This document shows positions 1-11,325 of a stretch of 64,000 nucleotides of DNA, piece by piece. This DNA comes from Dillenia suffruticosa. Lineage: Eukaryota; Streptophyta; Magnoliopsida; Dilleniales; Dilleniaceae. The notes under the pieces were generated by a model. The model was not told where the DNA came from and did no database searches. It saw only the letters and a program-made list of their open reading frames with translations. The stretch is from assembly GCA_033439265.1 (NCBI GenBank), contig JAVTVX010000034.1, forward strand, positions 9,765,001 to 9,829,000. Direction: 5' to 3'. Position 1 is the stretch's first letter. The number at the start of each line of letters is the position of its first letter. The translations under genes were made by a program, and so were the position numbers.

Positions 1-587
1 TGGTTTTGTTATGATTTTGTTTGTGCACATGTTCAAAACTCACTAGAGGGAGGAATTTTAGGCATATTAAAGCGGGCGCGGGCCGGGTGGGTTGGTGTGT
101 TGGTCGGGCGAGTGGAGTCGCTTGCATTAGTCTGAGAACTCAAAAATCAGCGACGGAAAAATCAGTCGTTGATTTTTTTTATTTTTTTTTATTTTTTATT
201 AGCGATGGATTTTTTTCCGTTGCTAATTATCAGTGATGGATTTTTTCCGTTGCTGATATTAGTAACGGATAGTATTCCGTTGCTGATATTTAGAGGGGTG
301 GTTTTTAGTGACGGATTTAGCAACGGAAAAAATCCGTTGCTCATAGCGTGTTTTCTAATAGAGTCATGATTTCTTGGCTTTTAGTGACAGATTTAGCGAC
401 GGAAGTGATGGATTTTTCCATTATTGATGACGTGTTTTCTAGTAGTGTCATGATTTCCTAATTTTTACCAACGGTTTAGCGACGAAAAAAATCCGTCACT
501 GATAACGTTTAGCGATGAATTTTTTACTTTCAGCGATGGATTTTTTTATCACTGATCCATCGTTGATGACGTGTTTTCTAAGAGTGT
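1..587. mobile_element. CACTA (En/Spm-type) transposon, terminal and subterminal repeats
   Basis: The stretch is built from short inverted and direct copies of a motif like TTAGCGACGGA with its complement TCCGTCGCTAA, typical of plant CACTA subterminal repeats. Three outward-facing terminal sequences are visible: at about 346-364, 428-447 (reverse complement CACTACTAGAAAACACGTC) and 568-586 (reverse complement CACTCTTAGAAAACACGTC). The second matches the canonical CACTA terminus best. The other end of the element lies outside the window, so the 3-bp target duplication cannot be tested. No transposase is present in this part. Confidence 0.8.
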
Positions 588-2106
588 TATAATTTTCCGG
601 CCAAAGCTCGGTTGCACCATCAAGAGTGGGCTTTGTCTGGATCTCCATACGATGGCTTTCAATCCAAATTGACCTACCCAATTTCTTAAAGCTACTTCTA
701 TTTAAATCATTTTCATCAACTTTTCTTGTTTGTCTTCTCTCTCTCTCATGAAATTCAATCAATGAGACGGAGACATTACGAGGCAAATTATGCTAGATAG
801 ATGATCTCAAGATAATGATTGTACCCCAAATTTCTTTTCATCGTCATAGCCAGACATTAGTTTGAACTGGACTAGTGCATTGGCTGCGTTTCTCGTAGGG
901 GGGTATCCAGTCAATTTTTTTTTGCTTAGTTAACTTGCAGTAACTTTGGAGCCAACAATTCAACATCAGCCCCCACTCTTATCCAAACACGAAAATAAAA
1001 AATAGGAAAAAAAAAGAAGACAAACTTACACAATAAAAATAGAATATATAAAAGCCACAATCGAATGGTGGCACACATTGTGGTCCTCCCTAAGAAGCCA
1101 TATTACCCCTTTTTTTCCCTCAATGATTACTCCGAGCTCCTCCGCTACGAAAATTATAGAATAATACTAATAAGAATTAGGCCAAATGGGAAAAAGGTTC
1201 ATTTGAGTTGAGTATTGGAAACAAGTTTAAACTTATTTAAAAAGGAAAACAAAAGAAAAGAAAGAGACTTTGTCCTAGTTTCTTTAAGATTCCGCTTTAG
1301 TTTCAGATATGACTAAGGTTTTAGTTTCTTCCTTTTTTCTTCTTTTTGATCTTTTTCTAGTCTCCCGTTGTAAGGCTGATTTTTTTTTTTTGAACTTAAA
1401 AAATTTGAACGTCGAAACGAGTCTTGGATTAATTAATGTGACAAAGATTTTAGGTTTAGGAATCACCAATGATAAAACACAATGCCTCATAAATTAATAA
1501 TAAAAAATTATAAAATAAAGTTATATGTAGATTTGTCTAATAAATAAATCAGTAATTTCTCATATTATAAATGCTAATAATTGAATTTTGGTGATGATAG
1601 ATGAGTACTGTTAATGGATAGTCGACATAATAAATGGGTTGGTTTTAAACACTTCATAATAGTTTAGATATGCATCTAATTAAAAACTTACCTTACTAAT
1701 ATATGTTATTTTTATACTATTTCATAACGACAATAGAACGTTCTGTCAAAATTTTCCTTTCCAACAATCAAACACATTTCAATAGATTAAAAAATAAATT
1801 TGTATAATTTTAAATTTTTAATAAAATTTTAAATCTTCCACTTTGAAACCCCTCAAATCATGGAGATAATCCCACATGAAAAAAAAAATAGATCTTAAGT
1901 TGAAGTCAAATAATTGTTTTTTTTAAAAAAAAAAAAAAACCTCAAACTTGAATGTCAAATTCAAAACTTTTTATACAATCAACAAAAGAAAAACAAAATT
2001 AAAAAAAAAAAAAGGAAACTCCAATGGCTTAACGTGGATGTGTGACCACAGAAATATTACCCAATACACTAATTGGTTAAAGGAGCATAAAACCTTAAAC
2101 CCATTG
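588..2106. other. AT-rich stretch without a recognisable gene
   Basis: Only short open frames and homopolymer A or T runs are seen. A minus-strand open frame of 96 codons (496-786) overlaps the CACTA end and resembles no family I know. No RNA gene was recognised. Confidence 0.6.
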
Positions 2107-2480
2107 CTTGTGGCCGTGTTGTACGACTACACGTGCAACCATAAAACATCCTCTCCCCACCCCCGTGGCTTTCCCTTCTTCCTCTTTCTTCTCTGATTCC
2201 ACCGGTCAATTGGTCTTCTCCTATGCGTTGAACTCAAAAGCTTTTTGTCAGAAGCCTCTGTAACTCTCTTTCTTTCTCCCTCCCTCCCTCTTGTGGCCAT
2301 GTTGTACGACTACACGTGCAACCATAAAAACTATCCTCTCTCCCCCCGCCCTCCCTTCTTCCCCCTTTCTTCTCTGATTCCACTGGCCAATTGGCCTTCT
2401 CCCATGCGTTGAGCTCAAAAGCTTTGGCTCAGAAGCCTCTGTAACTCTCTTTCTTTCTCCCTCCCTCCCTCCCTCCCTCC
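2107..2480 (+). repeat. Tandem duplication, about 183-bp unit, CT-rich
   Basis: A block beginning CTTGTGGCC at 2107 is repeated from 2290 with only scattered mismatches. Both copies contain TGTACGACTACACGTGCAAC and end in a tract of CTTT and CCCT repeats. The pyrimidine-rich character and the position about 340 bp upstream of the NF-YA-like first coding exon suggest a duplicated promoter or 5' leader. That role is inference. The G-box core CACGTG occurs once in each copy. Confidence 0.85.
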
Positions 2481-2820
2481 CATTTGTGTTGGAATTGATC
2501 GTCTCTTCCAATTTAGTGATTTTCACTTCTATTTCTGGCTTTTCTTCATTTTAGCATATTAAATAATAGGTTTCCTTCTTTTATTCATTTATTTCCTTTT
2601 AAGGGGGTTTAATAATACTTTTCATGTGAATTTGTGACCCAAGTGGCAATATCGATTGAGTAGTGAACAAATTACTTGGAATAGCCTTTGGATAATTTTA
2701 TTGTGCATCAGTTGTTATGATTTGTAATTTTGACTGAAGGGTTAGGTTTCAACGGATATTATTTCTTGGAAATTTTGAAGGGCTTTTAAATTTTGGAATT
2801 AAGTGTGCTTGTAATTCAAA

Positions 2821-4640
2821 ATGCAAACTTTGTGGTTTGTGCTTCAAAGAACAAGTAACTTAGTCCGATCAATGTCTGCAATTCCTTGCATGCCATGGTG
2901 GGATGGAATTGGTTCTCAACAAGTCAATGCTGATTTACATGCTCAGTCAAAGTCCCTGGAGCTGAACCTGCTAGTGTGAAATTTAGTGTTATCCCAGGTA
3001 ATCTTCTTACCATTTCTTACGTCATTCATTGGCTCTTTATTTAGAGTCATGTTACGAAATAACTCAAAAAAGAAAAAAATTTTAAAATAATCCAAAAGGA
3101 AAAATATTTCTGTTTTTTACCCACATTTGTCGGGAGTTGAAGACGTGACACAATGTGTTGCGTCTTCAACCCGCGACAAGGTCCGCGAGAGAGAGAGAGA
3201 GAGGAGTCCGTGGGGGAGGGAGAGAGAGAGGGAAGGAGAGTGGGGGGAGGCGGAGGGGGGAGGGAGGAGTGCGGCGAGGGGGTGGAGGGGGGAAGGAGAG
3301 AGAGAGGGGAGGACCATGGCGAGGTGCGGAGGGGGGAGGGAGAGAGAGAGGGGAGGGCTGCAGAGGGGGGAGGGAGGGAGAGAAAGAAGGAAGGGCGGCT
3401 GAGGGTCTGCCGGGGAAGGGAGAGAGAGAAAGAGGGGAGGAGCGCGGCAGGGGAAGAAGAGAGAGAAGGGAGGAGCGCGACGGGGTGCGGAGGGGGAAGG
3501 GAGAGAGAGGGGAGGGCCATGGAGGGGGGAGGGAGGGAGAGAAAGAGGGGAGGGTGGCGGGGGTCCGCCGGGTGGAGGGAGAGAGAGAAAGAGGGGAGGA
3601 GCGCGCGCCGCTGCGCTCCTCCACTGTCTCTCTCTCTTCCCCCCTCTGCCCCTCCGCCCCTCCTCCCCTCCGCCGCACCGCCGCGCTCCTTCCCTCTTTC
3701 TCTCTCCCTCCCCCTGGCGGACCCCCCGCCGCCCTCCCCTCTTTCTCTCCCTCCCTCACCCCCCCCCCCGGGCACCGCTCTCCTCCCCTCTCTCTCTCCC
3801 TCCCCCGCGGACTCCTCTCTCTCTCTCTGGGGATCTTGTTGCGGGTTGAAGACGTGACACACCGTGTCGCATTTTCAACTCTCGACAAATGTGGGTCAAA
3901 CAGAAATATTTTTCTATTTGGGTTATTTAAAAAAAAAATTTTTTTGAGTTATTTCTGAACATTACTTCTTTATTTATGGGATCAAGATTTTGGTTTTGAA
4001 ATCTCTACAATAAAGTTGGATACTCAATTTAGCTTCTGTAAATTTTTTGCTGCTTATTTCTGTAAATTTTATCATAATCTGAAGCTTGTGGATGCTTATC
4101 TTCCGAGCTGAATGAACCAGGCTCAACCCTATTTTTGAGAGCAAGGTTGGGCAACAAACTGATATATCTCGCTTGACTGTTTCAGGGATTTTAATTTGAT
4201 TACTTAATTTGTTAAATTATGTATTCAAGATATCCGCACGCTGCTCTTCAGATTATGATAAAATAAACATGATTAAAGCAAAGTTGTCTTTATGTGTATA
4301 TGTTTTGTGCATGTACATTCAACCAATAAGCTGTTTTTTGTTAGGAAGTACCACCGGCTCTGAGGGGGAGAAGGATGCTCAAACTCATCTGGCAACATCT
4401 CCCCGGGACATAAGGCTTCTTTTGAACTTGGACTTGGTCAACCTCTGGTGAGTTTTTTAGCCCCTTCTATGATTTGGTTTACAGTGTGAAGAAGCTGATT
4501 TGCTTCATCTAATATTGGTACAAATGAATGATATGTTCTTGCAAATTACCCCCCAATGTGAGCAATATTACGGCATCTTTTCTGCTTATGGTTCTCAATT
4601 GTCGGTGGGCTCAATTGTCGGTGGGCGATCTAGTTCTTTC
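2821..4640 (+). pseudogene. NF-YA (CCAAT-binding factor subunit A) gene relic, truncated
   Basis: Three exon-like pieces resemble the N-terminal half of plant NF-YA subunits, which join NF-YB and NF-YC to bind CCAAT boxes. Piece 1 (about 2821-2994) encodes MPWWDGIGSQ and ends KFSVIP before a GTAATC donor. Piece 2 (4345-4449) continues in matching phase as GSTTGSEGEKDAQTHLATSP; after a one-base frame change it reads KASFELGLGQPL and ends at a GTGAGT donor. Piece 3 (about 4541-4640) encodes EQYYGIFSAYGSQL, again after a one-base frame change. A 16-bp tandem duplication (4595-4626) then disrupts it. The conserved NF-YB/YC-interaction and DNA-binding domain was not found downstream. A Mutator-like foldback element sits in intron 1. 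The combination of frame breaks and the missing core domain makes this a pseudogene. Confidence 0.72.
3044..3966. mobile_element. Mutator-like foldback element in the NF-YA intron
   Basis: The two ends are long inverted repeats. The left arm (from 3044: GAGTCATGTTACGAAATAAC) pairs with the right arm ending at 3966 (GTTATTTCTGAACATTAC). They share inner blocks around TTTGTCGGGAGTTGAAGACG and its counterpart near 3840-3895. The 10-bp sequence TCTTTATTTA flanks both sides (3034-3043 and 3967-3976), the size expected of a Mutator-type target duplication. The interior is nearly all purine on the left (about 3187-3610) and nearly all pyrimidine on the right (about 3615-3835), so the whole element can fold into one hairpin. 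It encodes no transposase. Long open frames across it on both strands arise from low-complexity GA/CT sequence and are not genes. Confidence 0.85.
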
Positions 4641-4816
4641 TAACCTCATTGATGCCAGTTATTTTTGTTCTAAATTTAGTCAAAGATTCGTAGTTCTTCT
4701 TTGCATGTTGACCAAAACTTAAGAGAGCAAATATTAAACATTAGTTGAAGTCACATTCCATGCTGCTTGCAGAAACTTTACACTCTCATCAGTTATTAGG
4801 AGAAAGCATTAGAAAA

Positions 4817-5003
4817 TTAATGGATAGTTGGCCTAGTGGGTAAAGGTGCTAGATCCCTGAAATAATTCTCGGTTTCAAAAATTGAGAACGGAAAAAACTA
4901 TACTGGGAGTGCTGCTATCTCTAAATTGGGCCGGACAAATGGTTGAACTAGATTAGTTGAAGTATGGCTCTGGTTACCGGTTGGTATAACAAAAAAAAAA
5001 AAA
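4817..5003 (+). mobile_element. tRNA-derived SINE (plant Au-like)
   Basis: An A-box-like TGGCCTAGTGGGTAAAGGTG at about 4827 and a B-box-like CGGTTTCAAAAATTG at about 4871 precede a body containing GGGCCGGACAAATGGTTGAA and GGTTACCGGTTGGTATAAC. A 13-nt A tract closes it. Imperfect target duplications CATTAGAAAA (4807-4816) and CAATAGAAAA (5004-5013) flank it. The body wording is that of Au-type plant SINEs; the family name is from memory of the consensus. Confidence 0.75.
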
Positions 5004-5013
5004 CAATAGAAAA

Positions 5014-5620
5014 AACTGTGCTTGGTGAAAATATGATCAAGGATAATGAATTTTCCTTTCCTAAAGAAAGTCAAGCCCAAATTAGGCTTGAGATGACCAT
5101 TGATTGAAATTAAGTGTTTGAAGATGTCTAGATGTAGGCCTGGGCCTGCAAACGAGATTGAGTATTTTGATGCATAAACTTAATGGTGGGCAGTAATTTC
5201 ACATCTGCCTATTAGTATCGTTGTGCAAGCAAGCAGATTCCATCCTTCCATTTGCTTAGCTAGATGTTTGCTGACCAGCAATGTCCATTTGAGTAGGTCC
5301 AAATCATCTGGAGTGCTTAGGCTAGGGGATTCTCTCTACTTTTTTGTGTATTCTGGTGGTGGATATTTTCAATAGATCGGTCGATAGGGGATGAAGGTTT
5401 CAGAGTGGGTAGATGTCATGGTTTTGCAGCTATTGTTTTCTGATTATGCGATTTTGTTCCTTTAAAATGATAGCTTTGGTCTATCTTCTTCACTGCCTCC
5501 GTGTTATTTAAAGCATTCATTTGAGTAATATCATTGGGGAGGGGGGGTTCTTAGGTCTTTGACCTTTTGGGATCAAAGTTGTTATTGAAGTTTTAGGAAG
5601 GTAAGATGCAGTCAACGCTG
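5014..5620. other. Intergenic sequence, nothing recognised
   Basis: No coding similarity, RNA gene or repeat structure was recognised between the SINE and the decayed copia element. A G run lies at about 5537-5547. Confidence 0.5.
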
Positions 5621-5624
5621 ATTC

Positions 5625-7540
5625 ACATGGCTTATTGATAGTGACTGTGTCATCATATAACTTCTCATGCGAGTATGTTCAGGGAGTTCAGCTGGAACAT
5701 GCATCTCAAATGTCATAATTGGTAATGGAGATTCTTTGAACATCAAAGGAAGAGGAGTGGTTGCTGTTGAAACTCCAAGACCTATGAACTTATTTCAGAT
5801 GTGTTATATGTACCTAAAATTGATCAAAATCTCCTAAATGTAGGGTTGTTTATTTATTTTATTATTATTTTTTTAGATTGGAAACATGCTGCTTGTGCAT
5901 ATACTAGTTTAGTTGATCAATTTGAACTTTGGCATAAAAGGTTGGAGCATTTCATTATTCTGCATTGCATTTTCTGCGAACCAATGAGGTTGTGAAGGGC
6001 TTGCCAATGCTTGTTGCAACAACTGAGGTGTGTAAAGTTTCTCAAATGGGAAATCAATCCAGACTGTCATTTGCGGAGGGCAACAGAAAAGCTTCACCTT
6101 GTCCATATTGACGTTTGTGACCTGATGAAAACCATGTCAGTGGAAGCGAGTATTACATTGTATTCATTGATAATTTTAGTCAGATGTGTTAAGTTTATTT
6201 TATGAAATTTAAGTCTGAGATTGCTGATGTGTTTTGAAAATTTAATAACTGGATTGAGAATTAATGTGGTGTAATAAATTAATGTAATTATGTCAAATAA
6301 TCGGTCTGAATGCACTTCTAAAGAGTTTAATCAGTTTTGAGAGAATGTAGATATTGGGAATCATTTTTTAGCAGCTTACACTCCTTAACAAAATGGTGTA
6401 AGAGAGAAAAAAATCTAATAATTATGGAGATCTTCAACTATGGAAGGAAAAAAGATTCAAAATAGATTGAAGCAATGAACGATGAGTTCAGGATAATAGA
6501 AAAGATAAAAAAAAGCATGGATCTTAGTAGACAAACCAAGCCATAAGAAACCTATTGGAGTAAAGTGGATATGCAAAACCAAACTCAGTTCTGATGGATC
6601 TGTCAACAAACACAAGGCAAGGTTAGTTGTGAAAGGGTATGTCAACAGTTTGATGTAAATTTCTTAGAAACATTTGCACTAGTAGCAAGACAAAACTATC
6701 AGAATGTTTTTTACATTAGCAGCTCAAAAGGTTTGGAATCGGTACCACCTTGATGTCAAGTCAGTTTTCCCAAATGTCCACTTAGAAGAGGATATTTTTG
6801 TTTAGCAATCAAGAGGTTTTGTTGTAACAGGAAAAGAAAACAAGGTTTTCATACCGAAGGCCTTGTGTATGGTATAATGCAGGCTTCGAGAGAGTGTTAC
6901 AAGAGGATTGATGATCATCTGGTCCCAAGTGGTTGCAGAAAGAGTTGAGTGAATCAACTCTTTATGTAAAAGTTACTAATGGTGATCTTATTATTGTTTC
7001 CTTGTATGTTATTGACGTACTTATAAAAGGAAGCACTCCAAAATGGTGCAACAACTCAAAGATCAATTGATGCAAGCATTTGAGATGACTCAATCTGGGG
7101 AGATGTCTCATTTTCTTGGGATGGAAGTTCAATAGCCGGAAAAAGGAATCCTTGTTGGGCAGTACAAGCATGGAAGAGGAGTTGTTAAGAAGTTTAACAT
7201 GGAAAATTGCAGGCCCATAATCAGTCTTTTGATGCAATATATGAGAAGGTAACTAAAGATGATGGAGCAGGAAAGGTGAATGAAGGAATATAAAGAAGTC
7301 TTATAGGTTGTCTAATGTGACTGTAACAAGGGCCTAACATTATGTATAAGTCTTTTGTCCAAGATTCATTTGCAACTTTCAAATGAAGAATCATTATGCA
7401 GGAAATTTTAAAATTGAATGAATAGTTTGTGCAGATGCAAAATGCACAGATCTTTAAGCTTGGATTTGACCATTAAATGTAGGAGTGGTAAGTGTTTCAT
7501 GCAGTGTTGACCAAGTAGAAGAGGCACATAAACATTGGTG
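5625..7540 (+). mobile_element. Heavily decayed Ty1/copia retrotransposon body
   Basis: Fragments of a copia polyprotein occur in the correct order on the plus strand but in shifting frames with many stops. A protease-like WLIDSDC (5628 on; family motif DSG) is followed by NVIIGNGDSLNIKGRG and LYVPKIDQNLLNVG before integrase. An integrase core trace follows, including a degenerate form of the TPQQNG segment near 6380. Next come the reverse-transcriptase entry PIGVKWICKTKLSSDGSV (6550 on), the DVKSVFPNVHLEEDIFV segment (6750 on) and an RT C-terminal trace MSHFLGMEVQ (about 7105). No LTRs or target duplications were found. This is an old, 5'- and 3'-truncated copy with no coding capacity. Confidence 0.8.
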
Positions 7541-9380
7541 ATGCAGTAACTAGACCTGCAAATAAAACAAATTAGTTTCAGTCAAATACTTTGGAAGGAC
7601 ATCAGCAGTAGAGAATATCATGAATCCAAGATTTAGTCCCCGGGTTCTCATTTTGCTGTTAGTGACAGTAACGTACTGGGACCCGAGAGGCACTTGAGAG
7701 GTTTGAAAATATGTATGAACGGGCATTCGCAAAGCGTCACTCTTTTCTAAGAGGTGCCAGAAGTAGTCACACGAAGGCTTCCGTAACGACTCAAAATTGA
7801 AAAACTCAAAATGAAGTCATATTTTCTTATCAAATTAAAGCCAATAGCATTTGTGACAAATGATCTCGTCTCATTATCTTTCACCACAAAAAAAAAAGAA
7901 GCTCTTCAATGAAAGATCACAGAGTTAAACAAATTTGAATTGGATGAGATTCCTGGTTTCAACCGAGGAAGCTTTCAGTGGCTCCACAGCAGATGCTAAG
8001 ACTTTACTGGTCATAATCATGAACAGCTTCTGGACTTCATCTCGTATTTCTATCTATTGAGTTCAAATTTGACCCAAGTCCCTACTTTCCCCAACAATCC
8101 ACGTTTCAAGAGATATAAACTTATGTTACAATTTATCCACAAATTCTGTTGCAACATGATGCCACAGAATGACAGTTGTCGCTTACGCCCATAATCGCCA
8201 ATATAAGTATTCTATCTAAAGGGGTAAAACAATATATCACTGAACTTGATCACAGAAATTTGCACAGTTCTGTTCACTCAACGTTGAGATAATATGATGA
8301 ATTGCTTGGGATCCTAGTTAACCAAATGACTGTGAGATGCGTATAGGTACAAAAGACCTGACTCATGCTGAATAGATGCAACAACATGAAGAGCAAACCT
8401 TAGTTGTCTTCGGCAATGGCAACCCTTCTATTCCAGAAATAACTCGTAAAGCACCAGACTTCTTTAACATTATTTCCATGATATGTTTCCCAGACCCAAG
8501 TTTGAAACCTTAATAAGGAGTAAAACACATTTATGAGCAAACAATTTTGTGATCCACACATTGATACGCTTTCCTGGCATATACAATTAGAGAATATTGT
8601 CACCAGAGGTGGACTCAAGCTCATAGGCAGGGGTGTAAAAAATTTATAAGATATTTATTCGAGGAATGAACATGGGAAGGAATTCAAAATTATAGTTAAA
8701 TAGTTACAAAAATATATATGAGTCATAAATATTAATTTTAAAACATTGAGTAGATGCAATTGCTCATCCGAGTCCTACATAGGTCCCCCCCCCCCCGCGG
8801 GGACACGGCGATTGTCCCACAAAAAAAGCTTAGAAATTGTACAAAAACTTATCGTCCCTTCAAAACCCAATATATTCACTAACTATGCCAGCTACAATGA
8901 TGCTAGAAACATTGACAAGCCTTAAACAGGTTAAACTCTTAATATGTATCATGGGATAATTACATTTTTTTTAAGTTATGTTTGGATTTGAATTCAGAAT
9001 GACTGGGTTGGAAAAGAAGATTGTGATCAATAGGCTGTTCTTGGACGGGATAATTACATTCCAACTTTATGTGTGGAATAAAAAGTATATTAGAAAAGCC
9101 TAAATAACCGGTGTCGATTATCAATTTGGAGTAGCTGATTAATGAATACTCAAGTTAAGATACCCTTAAGGATGCCGGAGAGGAAATAAAGAATTTGAAG
9201 AAAGGAAAAAGAAAAACCACTCATGTATTTGCAGTAAGTTTTGAGTCTGCTACAATTCCATCTTTTTGGGCTTTAGTTTCCAATGACAGAGTACAAAGTG
9301 ACCATTCTCTTTTTTCAATCGAAAACTCCACTCTGGTCAAACCCCCCCCCCCCCAACAAAACCTCAAAACCCATCGGTGC
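7541..9380. other. Intergenic sequence, nothing recognised
   Basis: Moderately AT-rich sequence without a supported gene. Open frames are at most about 75 codons and resemble no known family. A C13 run lies at about 8787 and a C12 run at about 9343. Confidence 0.5.
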
Positions 9381-9381
9381 A

Positions 9382-9875
9382 ATGGAAATCTACATCAGAA
9401 ATCTTGTCAATGATGCCTGTGGAATTCTCCGGCCCGTGACGAATTCGAAGAACCCTTTGAAACTGGACTCTGTAATGATGAAATTTTTGGTTCAGATATT
9501 GCCCACATAATGCTTGATAAAATTTTTGACCTAGAGTTAGTCCTGAAGTTCTTTGACTGGGTTCAGTGTTTTCCTTGCACTAGTTCCTCTAATGTGTTTG
9601 CTTATTCTTCTCTTTTAAAGCTTTCTGCAATGTCCACAGTTTTCAGAGATTGATTTGGTGTGCAAGAGATCTGAACAAACTTCGCCTATCCATAAAGCAA
9701 TCAATTCTATTATTCAAGCGTTCAGAATTCTGAGGATTCAAATTGTACTCATTTGTGGTTAAAGAATATTCTTGTGTTCCAAGTGTTTCTGCTTGTAATT
9801 CGTTGCTTAATGGGCTTATAAAGCAAGGTCAAGTTGAAACTGCAAATTGCATTCACAATGAATAGTTTTAGGTGA
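9382..9875 (+). pseudogene. Pentatricopeptide repeat (PPR) protein pseudogene, N-terminal part
   Basis: From ATG 9382 the frame reads MEIYIRNLVNDACGILR. After a frame change near 9435 it continues as DEFEEPFETGLCNDEIFGSD and IAHIMLDKIFDLELVLKFFD, then FAYSSLLKLSAMSTVFRD and a stop at about 9651. Later phrases SACNSLL and NGLIKQGQVETA, typical of plant PPR helices, appear in further frames up to about 9860. PPR proteins are organelle RNA-binding proteins with tandem 35-residue helical repeats. Here only the leader and about two to three repeats remain. At least two frameshifts and a stop make it non-functional. Confidence 0.65.
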
Positions 9876-9889
9876 AGATAGGCATTCGG

Positions 9890-10135
9890 ATAATCATACT
9901 ACTGGTGTAACGGTTAAAGGTTTGTATGGACAGGGAAAGGGCAGGGAAGCAGAGCCATTTTGGTGCAATGATGGCAATCGCCTCTCTCTCTCTCTCTCTT
10001 TAATCTTTTCCTTTCTCTCTGGTGACCTCCGCAGGAGAAGGCAGCCACCTTTTTCTCTTCCGTTTTTTTTTTCCTCCATTTTTTTTTTATTTTCCTTTTT
10101 CCTCTCTCTCTCTTCCACTCTGTCTACCTAGGCTA
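9890..10135. repeat. CT-rich low-complexity tract
   Basis: A CT microsatellite (about 9983-10002) is followed by long T and TTCC tracts to about 10125. Open frames on both strands reflect the base composition. No gene is supported. Confidence 0.7.
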
Positions 10136-10925
10136 CTTACGGCCACATCATTGGCACACGCGGAGCCACATGCCCTATTTATTGGTAGTGTATATTTTAT
10201 TAATAATTCCATATTAAGACCAATGTTGTATCTTAAGACCAAGAAATTAATCTTAGCAAATCAAACTATTAACTTGATAGGATTAACAATTTGCCAATAT
10301 CCTTAAGGTCCAAAAGTTTCAAGTCTAAGAGGTTTTGTTTTATATGCATCCAGAATGCTTTAATGTCATTCCATAAGTATAGGAAAAAACTAATTTTATA
10401 TCATGATAAAGTAGAACCACACTTGCGGACAGAAATTTGTGAAGTAATTAGCAAGTTTACTTGCAAATTCCTCCACTTAGATTTGCTCTGTGCACTCCTT
10501 TGCTTTCACATATACATGTACACAAAGTCGCAACATCTTAAATCAACATTACAGTTCAAAATAAATGAAAACACTTGATCGCCATAGGTTAATATATGAC
10601 CACAGTTGGGAATGACAATTAAAGACCCATATGTGTTAACTACAATACTTGCACAAGAAAATCAGCCAATATTTTTTGCTATAAACTTATAATAGTTTCA
10701 AATGTTACGCAATGATATGTCTAAGTCTGGAAAGATTAAAGTGACAATGAAAAGAAACAAATAGTAACATTCACATAATTGATGAAACCATTATAAAAAT
10801 TTACGTGTTCTATCTCCTTTTCTTTGCTTTCATATTCCAACACTCTATCATTGTTTTCCACGATATGTAAAATCTTCAAAATCCTTAAAATTGTTATTCA
10901 ACTTATTTACGCCCCCCTTAGCTTG
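10136..10925. other. AT-rich sequence, nothing recognised
   Basis: The longest open frame (10291-10578, plus, 95 codons) has no family resemblance that I can see and lacks gene context. Confidence 0.5.
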
Positions 10926-10929
10926 TATT

Positions 10930-11325
10930 TCAATTGGTATCAAAGTGGATATGATAGTGAAAAGACTAATAGTTTCAGTATCAAAGATTTAAAATGCCAA
11001 TGAATGGAGATAGCATCCCCTTCAAAACCAGCTCCACCAATAGAGCGCCATTTTTTAATAGAAACAATTACAGCTATTGGATGAACGTCATGGAAAATAA
11101 TCAAAGAGAGTTAAATTCCCTGATGAAGAAGTGGAGGAAGTACATGTACCGATCAAAAAGAAGAACATGACACCATATGGAAAGAAAACATATAGAGCCA
11201 ACTATAAGGTCGTGAATTTGTTTCACCTAGCATTAAGCTTAAATGACTATAATAGAATCTCATCCTGTATTATAGCTAAAGAAATATAGGAAAAAATAGA
11301 TGCCACACAATTTTTTCTCATGTAA
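10930..11325 (+). mobile_element. Ty1/copia remnant: primer-binding site and gag start
   Basis: TTGGTATCAAAGTGG at 10935-10949 resembles the primer-binding site complementary to initiator-Met tRNA. About 60 bp later, coding traces in shifting frames read RAPFFNRNNYSYWM, then KEEHDTIWKEN and FHLALSLNDYNRISSCI. This is the pattern of the N-terminal gag (UBN2-type) region of copia elements. No further pol region or LTR was recognised nearby. Confidence 0.6.

Noticed and set aside
1309..1497. Overlapping small frames on both strands
   Set aside because: They are AT-rich, have no family resemblance and lie in intergenic sequence.
3047..3958. Long open frames (up to 271 codons) on both strands
   Set aside because: They consist of GA/CT low-complexity repeats inside the foldback transposon, encode E/G/R- or S/L/P-rich strings on either strand and match no protein type.
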